Shown here: in pieces, positions 15,949 to 24,838 of the stretch
Numbering within the stretch: position 1 is the stretch's first letter
Layout of the letters: every line of letters begins with the position of its first letter
Assembly: GCF_002008165.1 (NCBI RefSeq)
Contig: NZ_MRDM01000017.1
Location: forward strand, 341,325-405,324
From: Rhizobium laguerreae
Lineage (GTDB): Bacteria; Pseudomonadota; Alphaproteobacteria; Rhizobiales; Rhizobiaceae
Direction of reading: 5' to 3'
DNA: 64,000 bases
Notes under the pieces: model-generated
The model's database searches: none
Told to the model about the DNA's origin: nothing
Seen by the model: the letters and a program-made list of their open reading frames with translations, nothing else
Program-made: the position numbers and the translations under genes

Positions 15949-17030
15949 TGGCCTGTCTCCAGCTCTTCTGCATGCCACGTGAAGCGACACGTGGCAGTGA
16001 TCCGCAAGCGTTGCCGAATATCGTTGAGGTGTTCCAGCGCACAATTCATAGCGGAGACTATTGGCTCAACACCATTCTCCGGGACGCCGATTTTGGTCAT
16101 GTCAGTGCGAAGTCCAAGAGCGTACAGCTCAGATGAGAGGCTCCAAGCTGCTCTGCGTTTGACGGAAATTGCATCGGCATAGAAGGCCGCCATCGCGGCG
16201 GTCTCAAGCGAACGATATTCGGGAACAAAATCTGCAATGCAATCCCGAAAAGGTTGGTCTTGAACTAGCAACTGCCTGATCGCCGATTTGCCGAGCCGGG
16301 TGTGTTTGTCAAAAGTCCAGCTCGGTAGCCCCGCACACATCAAGCTTGGCGGCAACGGTTCCTCAATGATGGATGCAACTTCACTGCGCTCGCCGGAAGC
16401 CAGAGCGAGAAGCGGCGCCATTAGAACGATGGGCTCACTCGTCTTTGCGCAAGCATAGACAACGGCGTTGATGAACGCATGGGTGTTACTGGCGCGAGTG
16501 AAGTTCTGCATCAAGCCGGACATATCGCCACGTGAGAGTACGACGGGACCCCCGCCATTGATACCCGAGGCCATCCAGGCCGCGACCGCGCGGTTCAAAA
16601 GAGGAGCATCAGGATCGATTGCGATAGCTATCCGCTCACTTAATGATCTTCCGGCCATGAGAGACCTGATCGGCTCATTAAATGGCGCCTGCTTTGCGGC
16701 GCAAATCAAATAGTCTGCCTCGCGGTTTTTCGCGGCCGCACACATTTTGCGCACGAGGAATATAATTGTCTCTTGATCGCTACCAATCTGTCGTCTGGCG
16801 GAAATGTTTATTGAGAGCTCGGTAACGAGGGTGCAGAGACTTGGGTCCGCCGGCCCAATATCTTCGAATGAGATTAACGTCAGTCGTCGCCAGATTGAAT
16901 TTCCGCGCATACGGTGAAATGCCAGCGCAGCCGCTTCAGCATATTCGACCTCGCCACGGCGAATAGCCTTCTGCATTAAAGAGCTGGCGGTCCAGGCGTC
17001 GATTGGCGGGATTTGGAATGAAGTAGGCAT
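15936..17030 (-). CDS. Protein resembling the C-terminal helical part of RarA/MgsA, upstream of integrase
   Basis: The product has 364 residues. Residues about 13-70 (LMQKAIRRGEVEYAEAAALA ... LISFEDIGPADPS) look like the helical domain of replication-associated ATPase RarA/MgsA, whose hallmark is SEDIGxADP. The ATPase domain itself is missing. The middle part carries GRSLSERIAIAI and GINGGGPVVLSRGDM and is unrecognised. The gene has a strong AGGAGG site that a hairpin can hide, and it overlaps the integrase start. It may be a clamp- or replication-linked partner for the integrase, but this is inference. Confidence 0.55.
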   Translation of the reverse strand: MPTSFQIPPIDAWTASSLMQKAIRRGEVEYAEAAALAFHRMRGNSIWRRLTLISFEDIGPADPSLCTLVTELSINISARRQIGSDQETIIFLVRKMCAAAKNREADYLICAAKQAPFNEPIRSLMAGRSLSERIAIAIDPDAPLLNRAVAAWMASGINGGGPVVLSRGDMSGLMQNFTRASNTHAFINAVVYACAKTSEPIVLMAPLLALASGERSEVASIIEEPLPPSLMCAGLPSWTFDKHTRLGKSAIRQLLVQDQPFRDCIADFVPEYRSLETAAMAAFYADAISVKRRAAWSLSSELYALGLRTDMTKIGVPENGVEPIVSAMNCALEHLNDIRQRLRITATCRFTWHAEELETGQCPS

Positions 17031-17035
17031 TCTAA

Positions 17036-17054
17036 CCTCCTGTGAAAAAGGAGG
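17036..17054 (-). promoter_or_regulatory. Hairpin that can sequester the Shine-Dalgarno sequence
   Basis: In the minus-strand transcript CCTCCT (17054-17049) is followed by a 7-base loop and AGGAGG (17041-17036), the ribosome binding site five bases before the ATG at 17030. Base pairing would hide the whole site. This could keep the RarA-like and integrase genes silent until something opens the leader. The structure is seen; the effect is inferred. Confidence 0.5.
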
Positions 17055-17269
17055 CCGATTAGTTTCTGGTGACCCACGACGTACTCTGACTTAGTCGACC
17101 TCATTTGCAAGAAGTGTCTAGGAAAAAAGAGCGCCCGTATTCTCGCAGCCAAGCAACGGCGTAATCCCTTATTTGAAAACGGACGTGCGTTAAAATTCGC
17201 GATGAGTAACTTGTGGGCGACATCTGTCGTGCCGATGGTGGTGACAAATCACGTCGACAGTTCGAAACA

Positions 17270-18376
17270 CTACAGTACCTCTTTGAGGTTTGATCTTGCA
17301 GCTCGTTCTGCCGTTATCCGCTGCACATAGCCTGGATCGATCTTTGCGATCAATTGCCTTTGGCTTTCCGGTAGTTTCGGATTGAAATAGTTAAGATGAG
17401 GACGATGCTGTGGCCAAAGTCGCCTTGCATATCCCTCATACTCTGCTTCGCTGTATGGAAGACCACACTCTGCTCGGAATTCTTTGCAAAACTCATAGGT
17501 TGGGAGGAAGGCCTCGGTGCCGTCCTCTTCGCGTTGTTCGCGGTAGGTAGCAGCTGTGGAAGCGAACTCACGCTCGGCCCACGTCAGCTCTCGGCGCTTG
17601 GGAACGCTAGAAGCCATTCCAGCCGTATTCGATCTTGCGGATGGAACCGATGCAATGCGGTGTGTTTTCCCTGCGACGATCTCATTATCCTTCCAACCTC
17701 GTTCGAGCCGCTTGCGGATCGCTGCCGGACTAACACCTTGACGGCGTGCAAGTTGGGACGTGGTTACTGACTGACCAGTCGCCGCTTCGAAAAAGACGTG
17801 ACTGTCGCCCTTGTTGCTATTCTGGGTGCGTTTATCAGCCCAACAAACTTTGGCAGGTGCGTATTCACGATCATCGTTGATTATACGCTCGACCGTCACG
17901 CCGCGCGCGGGCTTCGGTCCCAAGATACGAAGAAACGATCTGAATTCGTATAAATCGGGGTGGATGAGAGCGCCTTCGGTCTTTCGCCTGTAAAGCATGT
18001 TTCTGTGACTATTCTCCTCCTGTGGATAACGCCTGCGCAGTTCCATCTTGGTCAGCGTGTCGCAGTCAGCGATGTGATCGCGCGGAAGTGGGGGAGCTTT
18101 CTCAGCGGTGTGACAGGCGACATTAGATTGACTTATGAACGCGACATCGTGCGTAGCTGGCATCGGAGAAAACCGATAGTCCACAGGGCTTTGGGAGGCG
18201 GTCGCGCTAAAAATATCATGTCGCATTCCTTGCGAAAATGAGCACGACACTTTGATGCTGTACGCATCAGTGTCGTTGACAACATCGGATGTTTCATAGC
18301 AATCATTCACGAGAGGATTTCCTTTGTCATTAGCAGGGCCATGGTTTTCTTCCTCAAAGGCCTCGTGTTGTCGCAC
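17270..18376 (-). CDS. HNH-related mobile-element protein of unknown function
   Basis: The frame is 368 codons long, but the true start is uncertain: the GTG at 18376 lies inside a strong hairpin, and ATG 18226 is an alternative. The central block RILGPKPARGVTVERIINDD, then YAPAKVCWADKRTQNSNKGD, resembles the tail module of phage HNH proteins (usually SLDRIDNDG...YEPGNVRWA...Q..N). A helix-turn-helix-like stretch follows (VTTSQLARRQGVSPAAIRKR), then an Arg-rich unrecognised part. The first catalytic His-Asn of HNH was not seen, so it may be DNA-binding only. It is the last gene before the presumed island edge. Confidence 0.5.
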   Translation of the reverse strand: MRQHEAFEEENHGPANDKGNPLVNDCYETSDVVNDTDAYSIKVSCSFSQGMRHDIFSATASQSPVDYRFSPMPATHDVAFISQSNVACHTAEKAPPLPRDHIADCDTLTKMELRRRYPQEENSHRNMLYRRKTEGALIHPDLYEFRSFLRILGPKPARGVTVERIINDDREYAPAKVCWADKRTQNSNKGDSHVFFEAATGQSVTTSQLARRQGVSPAAIRKRLERGWKDNEIVAGKTHRIASVPSARSNTAGMASSVPKRRELTWAEREFASTAATYREQREEDGTEAFLPTYEFCKEFRAECGLPYSEAEYEGYARRLWPQHRPHLNYFNPKLPESQRQLIAKIDPGYVQRITAERAARSNLKEVL

Positions 18377-18386
18377 GGGGCCTTTT
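18356..18386. terminator. Strong hairpin with T-tract
   Basis: AAAGGCC (18356-18362) pairs with GGCCTTT (18379-18385), and the inner CGTG pairs with CACG. On the plus strand TTTT follows. It looks like a rho-independent terminator working best left to right, although no plus-strand gene lies nearby; it may insulate the island edge. Confidence 0.45.
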
Positions 18387-18439
18387 CACTATTTCGCGGC
18401 TTTAGCTTCAAAGGACCATGTGGGGCCGTATCGTTTGTT

Positions 18440-18456
18440 ACGGTCCTCCGCTACCA
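18440..18456. other. Candidate attachment site (tRNA 3'-end-like core) at the island edge
   Basis: ACGGTCCTCCGCTACCA ends in TCCTCCGCTACCA, which matches my recollection of the 3' end of alphaproteobacterial elongator tRNA-Met. No complete tRNA precedes it here, as expected for the attR copy of an island inserted at a tRNA end. The same 17-mer occurs at 3082-3098 inside the serine recombinase gene. Gene content changes from mobile to core on either side. The intact tRNA would lie outside the window. Confidence 0.35.
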
Positions 18457-18901
18457 TCTCCTCATTGCACAATTAACGATTTTTGCGGCTCGATTTTGAG
18501 CCGGCTTCGATGGCCGCTATGGCACATTGGTCGCAGCGCCAAGCGTGGCGGCGAGGGACAAAACCAGTCCGGCCCTGATCTGCAGGATTCGCGCCAACGG
18601 CGAGGACAGGCCTATCTGTAGAGCGTCAGAAACAACAGAGGCATCTTCGTCGTCCAAAGGTGGGATGCGACAGCGATAATAATAGCCCATACGGCGAGCG
18701 AGAACATGACCGCCGCTAACCTGATCCCGACTGGCTGCATCATGTCCTCCATCCCAGCATAATCGTGCCCCTCGAACGATCCAATGCTAGCAAGATGCAG
18801 GCCCGTCAGCTATCGCAAGAAATTGGTACCCAGATAGGCGCCGCAGGACGCAGTCGGTGAAGGAGCACAGATTTCGGTGATGCGGCGCCTTTTCCCATCA
18901 A
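18457..18901. other. Gap of 445 bases; one possible 31-residue membrane peptide
   Basis: No ordinary gene is seen. On the minus strand, 18706-18611 encodes MFSLAVWAIIIAVASHLW and 13 more residues, a single hydrophobic span, but the ribosome binding site is weak, so it is only a possibility. A small hairpin, GGCTC-GATTTT-GAGCC, lies at 18487-18502. Confidence 0.3.
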
Positions 18902-19735
18902 TCAAACGATGAAGTGAAAGTTGTCGTATTGCGCGCCGTAATAATCCGGGCCGCTCGTTTCGTTGATGACGGGTTCGGTGTCGAGCACGAGTTGGTCGAT
19001 TTCGCCGTAGGCGCTGAGATCGATCACTTGCGGGTCATGAATGCTGTCGGCGGTGACGTTGACCGTGACCAAGAATACGGTATCGCCGTCCAGCTTACCT
19101 TCGATCGTCAGAACGTTGTCATAGTCCGATGTGCCGTTTGCGACACTGAATTGCTCGATCTGAAAGTTGCCGCCATCGGCGGCTTGGATGGGTGTCCAGA
19201 ACACGCCTCCTCCCAGATAGTGGTTGCCATCCGCTTCCTCCCGCACAGTCGCGTCGTCACCATCGTACCAAGCGCCCCAATCGAAGCCTTTGTAGCCCGT
19301 CGGGAAGTCGTGATTGCCGACATCCTCGAAATTGACGAAGACGTCGCCGCGTTCCGGCAGGTCGACCGCGATGTTGAGCAAGCCGAAGTCGGTCGCGCCT
19401 TTGCCATCCGAGATCTTGAAATTGAACTGGTCGACCAGTTGGTCTCCCGGGCCGAGCGCTGCTACCACCGGGTTGGTGTGATCGAGCTCATAGGTGTAGT
19501 TACCGTTGGAATAGACGGTCAGAGTGCCGTATTTTCCCTCGACTGTGGTGGTCGTGGCAGGCCCGTTCGGATCGGCCGGTTGCGGAATTCGCTGTCCATT
19601 GACGAAGTTGAGACGTACCTGATCTCCGTCGACATCCGTGGAACTGGTATTGTCCAGAATGTTGCCGTCGATCGGATTGTCGATGTTGAAAATAGGCTGG
19701 TATACGTCACCTGCAACCGGCTTGTGGTTCGCCAT
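18902..19735 (-). CDS. VCBS-domain protein, probably secreted
   Basis: The product has 277 residues. Residues about 1-125 form a VCBS (cadherin-like) domain: STDVDGDQVRLNFVNGQRIP, then KYGTLTVYSNGNYTYELD and FKISDGKGATDFGLLNIAV. The C-terminal 150 residues are acidic, with a beta-sandwich look (VFVNFEDVGNHDFPTGYKGF ... DSIHDPQVIDLSAYG). There is no N-terminal signal. Such acidic calcium-type proteins often leave by type I secretion, but no RTX nonapeptides are visible. GGGGGGATAGAA precedes the ATG. It is the first gene beyond the island. A role in matrix or adhesion is inferred from the domain. Confidence 0.7.
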   Translation of the reverse strand: MANHKPVAGDVYQPIFNIDNPIDGNILDNTSSTDVDGDQVRLNFVNGQRIPQPADPNGPATTTTVEGKYGTLTVYSNGNYTYELDHTNPVVAALGPGDQLVDQFNFKISDGKGATDFGLLNIAVDLPERGDVFVNFEDVGNHDFPTGYKGFDWGAWYDGDDATVREEADGNHYLGGGVFWTPIQAADGGNFQIEQFSVANGTSDYDNVLTIEGKLDGDTVFLVTVNVTADSIHDPQVIDLSAYGEIDQLVLDTEPVINETSGPDYYGAQYDNFHFIV

Positions 19736-20141
19736 TTCTATCCCCCCGTTTGATGTTCTTTTCGACTATGCAACCCTATAGGGTGTCTGGCAACCGAAAT
19801 TGAGGGAGCGTCAGAGCAATTCCACCCGTCAACGTCACAGATTCCGGTCGATTACAGCTCAACTATTCAAGTAAAGGGAGCGCATAAACGTCGATCCTAA
19901 TTATGAACCAGGATTTACGCCTTGTCTTACATTGCTGCCGCTTCATCGATCATGGTGTTTCTCGCCCTTTCAGGCGATCCACCAATTCGGCCAGCGGATA
20001 ACTTTCGGGCAGATAATAATGATAGGTCAATCATGACATCGTCATGACGATATACTGCATGAATTGCTCGACGCGCCAAGAGCAATCGTAATGGCGAAAG
20101 GGGAGCAATCGGCGGAGCCTGAGCTTCTGCCGACCACCCCA
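19736..20141. other. Gap of 406 bases with an orphan inverted repeat
   Basis: No gene is supported. It should hold the promoter of the VCBS gene and the end of the liv operon. A dyad, TCATGAC-ATC-GTCATGA, lies at 20031-20047 and is about 300 bases from the VCBS start, so its user is not obvious; a distal operator or a transcription end is possible. Confidence 0.35.
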
Positions 20142-20858
20142 TCAATGCAGGCCGCCGACCCCAAGCAGGCTCTCGACAGCCTCGTGATCCCTGGTGAGAT
20201 TTTCCGGCGTTCCGGTCCAGGCCAGTCTGCCGCGTTCGAGAATGACGACCTGGTCGGCGAAATCGAGCGCGCTCTGGATGCGCTGCTCGACCAGCAGGAT
20301 GGTCATGTCTCCCGTCTTGGCGAGGTCGGTAAAGGCCGCCATCAGTTCCTCGCAGATAACGGGCGCCAGGCCCTCCAGCGGTTCGTCGAGCAGCAGAACG
20401 GAGGGGCGGCCGAGAATGGTGCGGGCGGTGGAGAGCATCTGCTGCTCGCCGCCGGAGAGCTGGCTGCCGAGATTGCGGCGGCGCTCCTTCAGGCGCGGGA
20501 ACATCGCATAGGCTTCCTCCAGCGCCGTCTTCGGCCGCGACTTCAAGCCGACGAAGAGATTTTCTTCGACTGTCAGCGTCGGGAAGACGCAGCGTGCCTG
20601 CGGCACATATCCGAGGCCTTTATGCGCGCGTGCAGCACTCGGCGCCGTCGTGACATCCGAATCGCCGAGGCGGATGCTGCCCTCGTATCGCCTGGTCTGC
20701 CCGGCAAGTGTTGCCAAGAGCGTGGTCTTGCCCATGCCGTTGCGGCCGAGCACGGCAAGCCGTGCGCCTGCCAGCACCGAGAAGGAAATGCCTTCGAGCA
20801 CTCTCGTCGGCCCATATCCGGCCGATAGGTTCTCGACCTCAAGCGACAGGGCTGGCAT
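20142..20858 (-). CDS. livF: Branched-chain-type ABC transporter ATPase LivF-like
   Basis: The 238-residue form starts at MPALSLEVENLSAGYG, eight bases behind GGGAG; an upstream start would add about 37 unconserved residues. Walker A is GRNGMGKTT, signature LSGGEQQ, Walker B VLLLDEPLEGL. Length and sequence are those of LivF, the shorter ATPase of hydrophobic-amino-acid-type importers. It is the last of five genes (livK-H-M-G-F order on the minus strand) and overlaps livG. The neighbouring pobA suggests that the substrate may be an aromatic acid rather than an amino acid. Confidence 0.9.
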   Translation of the reverse strand: MPALSLEVENLSAGYGPTRVLEGISFSVLAGARLAVLGRNGMGKTTLLATLAGQTRRYEGSIRLGDSDVTTAPSAARAHKGLGYVPQARCVFPTLTVEENLFVGLKSRPKTALEEAYAMFPRLKERRRNLGSQLSGGEQQMLSTARTILGRPSVLLLDEPLEGLAPVICEELMAAFTDLAKTGDMTILLVEQRIQSALDFADQVVILERGRLAWTGTPENLTRDHEAVESLLGVGGLH

Positions 20859-21603
20859 TGGCATAGCTCCCGAGATAGGCCTCGCGCACAAGCGCATCCT
20901 TGGTGACGTCTTCAGGCAGGCCGTCGAAGATGATCGCGCCTGATGCAAGCACGATGACGCGTCTGGCAAAACGGAAGACGAGATCCATGTCGTGTTCGAT
21001 CATCAGCACGGCGAGATCGGCGGGCAGATCGGCGAGCGCCTGCTCGATGCGGCCGGTATCGCTCTGCGGCACACCGGCTGCCGGCTCGTCGAGCAGCAGC
21101 ACCTTCGGCTTCAGCGCCAGCGCCACGGCGATCTCGAGAAGCCGCTGCTGGCCATAGGCGATTTCGCTGACCTTGCGATGCATCAGGAAAGCCAGCCCGA
21201 GTTTTTCAAGGAGGTCATCGACCTCGGCCATCACGTCGGGCATACGAAGGAAATTGCCGAACATGTGCCCGGTCTTTCCATCGCGCTGAAGGACGGCAAG
21301 TCCCACATGTTCGGCCGGCGTCATGTCCTGGAAGAGCCGTGTCACCTGAAAGGAGCGGACAAGACCGCGCCTGACCCTGCCGATCGCATCGACCTTCGTC
21401 ACCAGCTCGCCGCCGAGGCGAACCTCGCCGGAATCGGGTGAGAGATTACCGGTCACGAGGTTGACGAAGGTGGTCTTGCCGGCGCCGTTCGGGCCGATCA
21501 GCGCGATGCGATCGCCAGGCGACATCGTGAGCGAGACATTATTGGTGACGGCCAGGCCGCCGAAGGCTTTCTTGAGATTGGCGACTTCGAAGACCGGGCT
21601 CAT
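20839..21603 (-). CDS. livG: Branched-chain-type ABC transporter ATPase LivG-like
   Basis: This 254-residue ATPase starts at MSPVFEV, where the ATG shares its A with the livM stop (TGATG). Walker A is GPNGAGKTT, the signature region reads EIAYGQQRLLEIAVAL (a degenerate LSGGQ usual for LivG), and Walker B is VLLLDEPAAGV followed by MIEHDMD. With LivF it powers the LivHM channel. The tight coupling upstream and the overlap downstream show one operon. Confidence 0.92.
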   Translation of the reverse strand: MSPVFEVANLKKAFGGLAVTNNVSLTMSPGDRIALIGPNGAGKTTFVNLVTGNLSPDSGEVRLGGELVTKVDAIGRVRRGLVRSFQVTRLFQDMTPAEHVGLAVLQRDGKTGHMFGNFLRMPDVMAEVDDLLEKLGLAFLMHRKVSEIAYGQQRLLEIAVALALKPKVLLLDEPAAGVPQSDTGRIEQALADLPADLAVLMIEHDMDLVFRFARRVIVLASGAIIFDGLPEDVTKDALVREAYLGSYANASPVA

Positions 21604-22604
21604 CAGCGCTGCTCCCTGCGGCGGCCAATGAAGGCTGCGGCCGTGCCATAGAGACCTTTCGGCGCAAAGAGCACGACGGCAATCAGCAGCGCACCGACCA
21701 TGGTCAGCCAATGGAAGGGATTGGCGGCGGAGACATAGTCCTCGAAGAGCATGAAGATGACAGTGCCGGAAAGTGCTCCGAAGAGAGAACCGGTGCCACC
21801 GAGCACCAGCATGACAAGCGCTTCGGCCGACTGCGTGAAAGACAGGCTGTCGAGGCCGACGACCTGTGTCGAAATCGCATTCAAGGCGCCGCCGACACCG
21901 GCAACGGCGCCTGATATTGCGTACATCCTGATGAGAGTTGCCTTCGGCGAAGCGCCCATGGCGCGGATGCGCAGCGGGTCCTGCTTGATGGCGCGGCAGA
22001 GCATGCCGAAGGGCGAGCGGACCAGGACCCTCAGCAGCACGAAGACGATCAGCAGCAGCGCCATTCCGAAGAAGAAGGCGGTGTGACCATAGAGATCGAA
22101 TTCGAAGAGGCCGAAGACCGGATCCGGCGCGATGCCGGACAGTCCATCGCTGCCGCCTGTCCAGGACGAGGCCTTGTTGGCGAATTCATGGAAGAGGTTG
22201 ATCAGCGCAATCGACAGCACCAGCTGCGGCAGTCCATGCGCACGCAGGATGATGGCGCCGCAGAGTAGCCCGGCAACTGCGCCGCCGGCAATGCCGGCAA
22301 GCATCATCAGCAGCGGGTCATTGATGCCGTAATGCGCCGACAGGATCCCGGCGGCATAGGCGCCGGAGCCGAAAAGCGCTGCATGGCCGAGGGTCGCGAC
22401 GCCGCAATAACCGGTCACGAGATCGAGCGACAGGACGAGCAGCGCGATCGTGATCATCCGGGTCAGAAGGGCGAGATTATCGGGGAAGGCGAAATAGCCG
22501 GTCGCGGCAATGGCCATGATGACCGCTATTCCGATAAGATCGCGGCCGATGAACCTGCGACGATGCTGGAGAGCTTCGGTTTCGTCATTCATGACAAGCG
22601 CCAT
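21603..22604 (-). CDS. livM: Branched-chain-type ABC transporter permease LivM-like
   Basis: This 333-residue inner-membrane protein has about nine hydrophobic spans and the family block LSLDLVTGYCGVATLGHAAL with GSGAYAAG. The start chosen is the ATG one base after the livH stop; ATG 22592 is an alternative. The IKQDP-RIRAMGASPKATLI coupling loop that touches the ATPases is present. It pairs with LivH to form the channel. Confidence 0.9.
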   Translation of the reverse strand: MALVMNDETEALQHRRRFIGRDLIGIAVIMAIAATGYFAFPDNLALLTRMITIALLVLSLDLVTGYCGVATLGHAALFGSGAYAAGILSAHYGINDPLLMMLAGIAGGAVAGLLCGAIILRAHGLPQLVLSIALINLFHEFANKASSWTGGSDGLSGIAPDPVFGLFEFDLYGHTAFFFGMALLLIVFVLLRVLVRSPFGMLCRAIKQDPLRIRAMGASPKATLIRMYAISGAVAGVGGALNAISTQVVGLDSLSFTQSAEALVMLVLGGTGSLFGALSGTVIFMLFEDYVSAANPFHWLTMVGALLIAVVLFAPKGLYGTAAAFIGRRREQR

Positions 22605-22605
22605 C

Positions 22606-23469
22606 TTATTTCGCCCTTCCGGCAAGGCCGCGCGGGAAGACGCAGATGATTGCGATCACCGCGAGATAGAAGAAGAATTCGCCGAATTCGGGCATCAGAT
22701 ACCGTCCTGTCGTATCGATCGCGCCCAACAGCAAACAGGCGATCAGGGCGCCTGGAATGGAGCCCGCCCCGCCGACGGAGACGACGACCAGGAAGGTGAC
22801 CATGTAGCGCAGCGCGTAATAGGGTTCGACGGGCAGGAGTTCGGCGCCGACCACGCCGCCGAAGGCGGCAAGTCCGACGGCAACGGCAAAACTCACCGCA
22901 TAGATGATCTCGGTGCGCACGCCGAGTGCTGCAGCCATTGCCGCATCATCGACGGAGGCGCGCAGCTTGACGCCGAAGCTGGTCCTGTCGATCGCAAACC
23001 AGAGGGCGAGCGCCACGGCGAGGCCGCAGAGGATGACGAAAAGCCGGTGAACGGGAATGGTGCGGAAGCCGAGATCGGCCGATCCCTGCAGCGCACCGGC
23101 AAGCGGAATGGTCTTCAGCGTCGGCCCCATTGTATAATTGGCGATGCCGATGACGCAGAAGGTGATGCCGATCGTCATCAGCACCTGGGTCAGTTCCGGC
23201 GCGCCGTAAATCCGCCGGTAAAGAAAACGCTCAATCGGAATGGCGACGACGATCGTGACGACAACGGCGGCGAGAACCGCCACGGCATAACCGAGGCCGA
23301 GGTCGCGTGCGACATAGGAGGCGATATAGCCGCCGATCATCGCGAAGGCGCCATGGGCGAGGTTGACGACACGCATCAGCCCCATGGTCACCGAAAGGCC
23401 GATCGATATAACGAAGAGCACCATGCCATAGGCAAGCGCGTCGACGGCTATGCTGAAGACTGTCTGCAT
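22606..23469 (-). CDS. livH: Branched-chain-type ABC transporter permease LivH-like
   Basis: This 287-residue inner-membrane protein starts at MQTVFSIAVDAL, with AAGGTATTTCC before it. The LivH signature GLSVTMGLMRVVNLAHGAFA is followed by about eight spans and the coupling loop SVDDAAMAAALGV. It follows livK by about 75 bases and is coupled to livM. Confidence 0.92.
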   Translation of the reverse strand: MQTVFSIAVDALAYGMVLFVISIGLSVTMGLMRVVNLAHGAFAMIGGYIASYVARDLGLGYAVAVLAAVVVTIVVAIPIERFLYRRIYGAPELTQVLMTIGITFCVIGIANYTMGPTLKTIPLAGALQGSADLGFRTIPVHRLFVILCGLAVALALWFAIDRTSFGVKLRASVDDAAMAAALGVRTEIIYAVSFAVAVGLAAFGGVVGAELLPVEPYYALRYMVTFLVVVSVGGAGSIPGALIACLLLGAIDTTGRYLMPEFGEFFFYLAVIAIICVFPRGLAGRAK

Positions 23470-23544
23470 GGAAATACCTTGCTTCCAAGCGACGGGCTCG
23501 GCCTGATCGTACGCCAAACCCGTCGCATGTCTTGACGCTCGATG

Positions 23545-24717
23545 TTACTTGACGGCCGCCAGGCCCGGATCGCCCTGCTTCTCGAAGGTCTGGAGCTCCT
23601 TGTTGATGTAGGTCCCGTCATCGGCTTTCGTCACTTCGCGCAGATAGATGTTCTGCGTGATGTGACGGCTTTCCGGATCGATCGAAACCGGGCCGCGCGG
23701 GCTCGTCCAGGCAAGGCCCTTGACCGCATCGACGGCCTTCTCGGCATCCTGTTTGCCGCCCGTCGCCTCGATCATCTTGTAGATGACATGCATGCCGTCA
23801 TAGGCGCTGACTGAAGGGAAGGAGAGTTCGGCCTTGTTGCCGATCGCTTTGGTCGCCGCCTCGACGAAAGCCTTGTTCTCGGGAGAATCGTGCGACACGG
23901 CGTAGTGGAAGGTCGTCTGGATGCCGAGTGCGGCATCGCCGAGCGCCGGCAGATCGGATTCCTGCGTGAGGTCACCCGGCGCGAAGAACTTGATGCCGGC
24001 AGCCTTCAGGCCATTGTCGTTGTAAGCCTTGACGAAGCCGAGCGTCGTCGGACCTGACGGCAGGAAGGCGAACACGCCCTCAGCGCCGGAATCCTTGATG
24101 CGCTGCATGATCGGGCTGAAATCGTTGGTCGCAAGCGGCATGCGGATTGCCTCGACCACCTGGCCGCCGGCCTTTTCGAAGCCGGCCTTGAAAGCGTTCT
24201 CGGCGTCGATGCCGGGGCCGTAATCGCTGACGACCGAAATCACCTTCTTGACGCCGGCGTCGAAGGCGACCTTGGCGATCGGCGTCGACGTCTGCCAGGT
24301 GGTAAACGAGGTGCGGACGACGAGCGGGCTCTTGGTCACGATCGCCGAGGTGGCGGCGTTCATGATGACCATCGGCACGTTGCCCTGCTTCAGGATCGGC
24401 GTCACCGCCATGGCATCGGGGGTGAAATAAAAGCCGGCGAGATACTGGACCTTTTCCTTGACGATCAGTTCCTGCGCCAGCGCCTTGGACTGGGCGGGAT
24501 CGGCCTGCGGCACGTCGCGATAGACGATCTCGACCGTGTCGTTGCCGACCTTGTTGCCGTTGACCCCCATATAGGCGTCGATGCCGGCCTTGAAATTCTT
24601 GCCCTGGAGCGCGAACGGACCGGAGAACGGACCGATGACCCCGACTTTGATGGTGTCGGCATAGGCGCTCGTGCCCACGACGACTGCCGCAATGGCGGCC
24701 AGAAATAGTTTCTTCAT
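23545..24717 (-). CDS. livK: ABC transporter substrate-binding protein (LivK type)
   Basis: This 390-residue periplasmic protein has a signal peptide MKKLFLAAIAAVVVGTSAYA and a type I two-lobed fold: IKVGVIGPFSGPFALQG, VKKVISVVSDYGPGIDAENA, GVFAFLPSG. It is closer to the amide or aromatic-acid branch than to classical LivJ by its DGMHVIYKMIEATGG ending, though this is impression only. It stands first in the transporter operon and 211 bases behind pobA, which suggests uptake of an aromatic acid such as 4-hydroxybenzoate. Confidence 0.88.
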   Translation of the reverse strand: MKKLFLAAIAAVVVGTSAYADTIKVGVIGPFSGPFALQGKNFKAGIDAYMGVNGNKVGNDTVEIVYRDVPQADPAQSKALAQELIVKEKVQYLAGFYFTPDAMAVTPILKQGNVPMVIMNAATSAIVTKSPLVVRTSFTTWQTSTPIAKVAFDAGVKKVISVVSDYGPGIDAENAFKAGFEKAGGQVVEAIRMPLATNDFSPIMQRIKDSGAEGVFAFLPSGPTTLGFVKAYNDNGLKAAGIKFFAPGDLTQESDLPALGDAALGIQTTFHYAVSHDSPENKAFVEAATKAIGNKAELSFPSVSAYDGMHVIYKMIEATGGKQDAEKAVDAVKGLAWTSPRGPVSIDPESRHITQNIYLREVTKADDGTYINKELQTFEKQGDPGLAAVK

Positions 24718-24838
24718 TCTCTCTCTCTCCCTTTTTGGCGCGCTCCAGCGCCGTATTCGCTAGCCGCTAAAAATTTAGCGCTAACCTGTCATGCGAAATG
24801 GTGATGTAAAATGAAATAAATACCGTAATCCATAACTG

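Noticed and set aside
18440..18456. A complete tRNA gene at the island edge
   Set aside because: Only the 3'-end-like sequence is present; there is no D arm, anticodon arm or T arm of normal form upstream.
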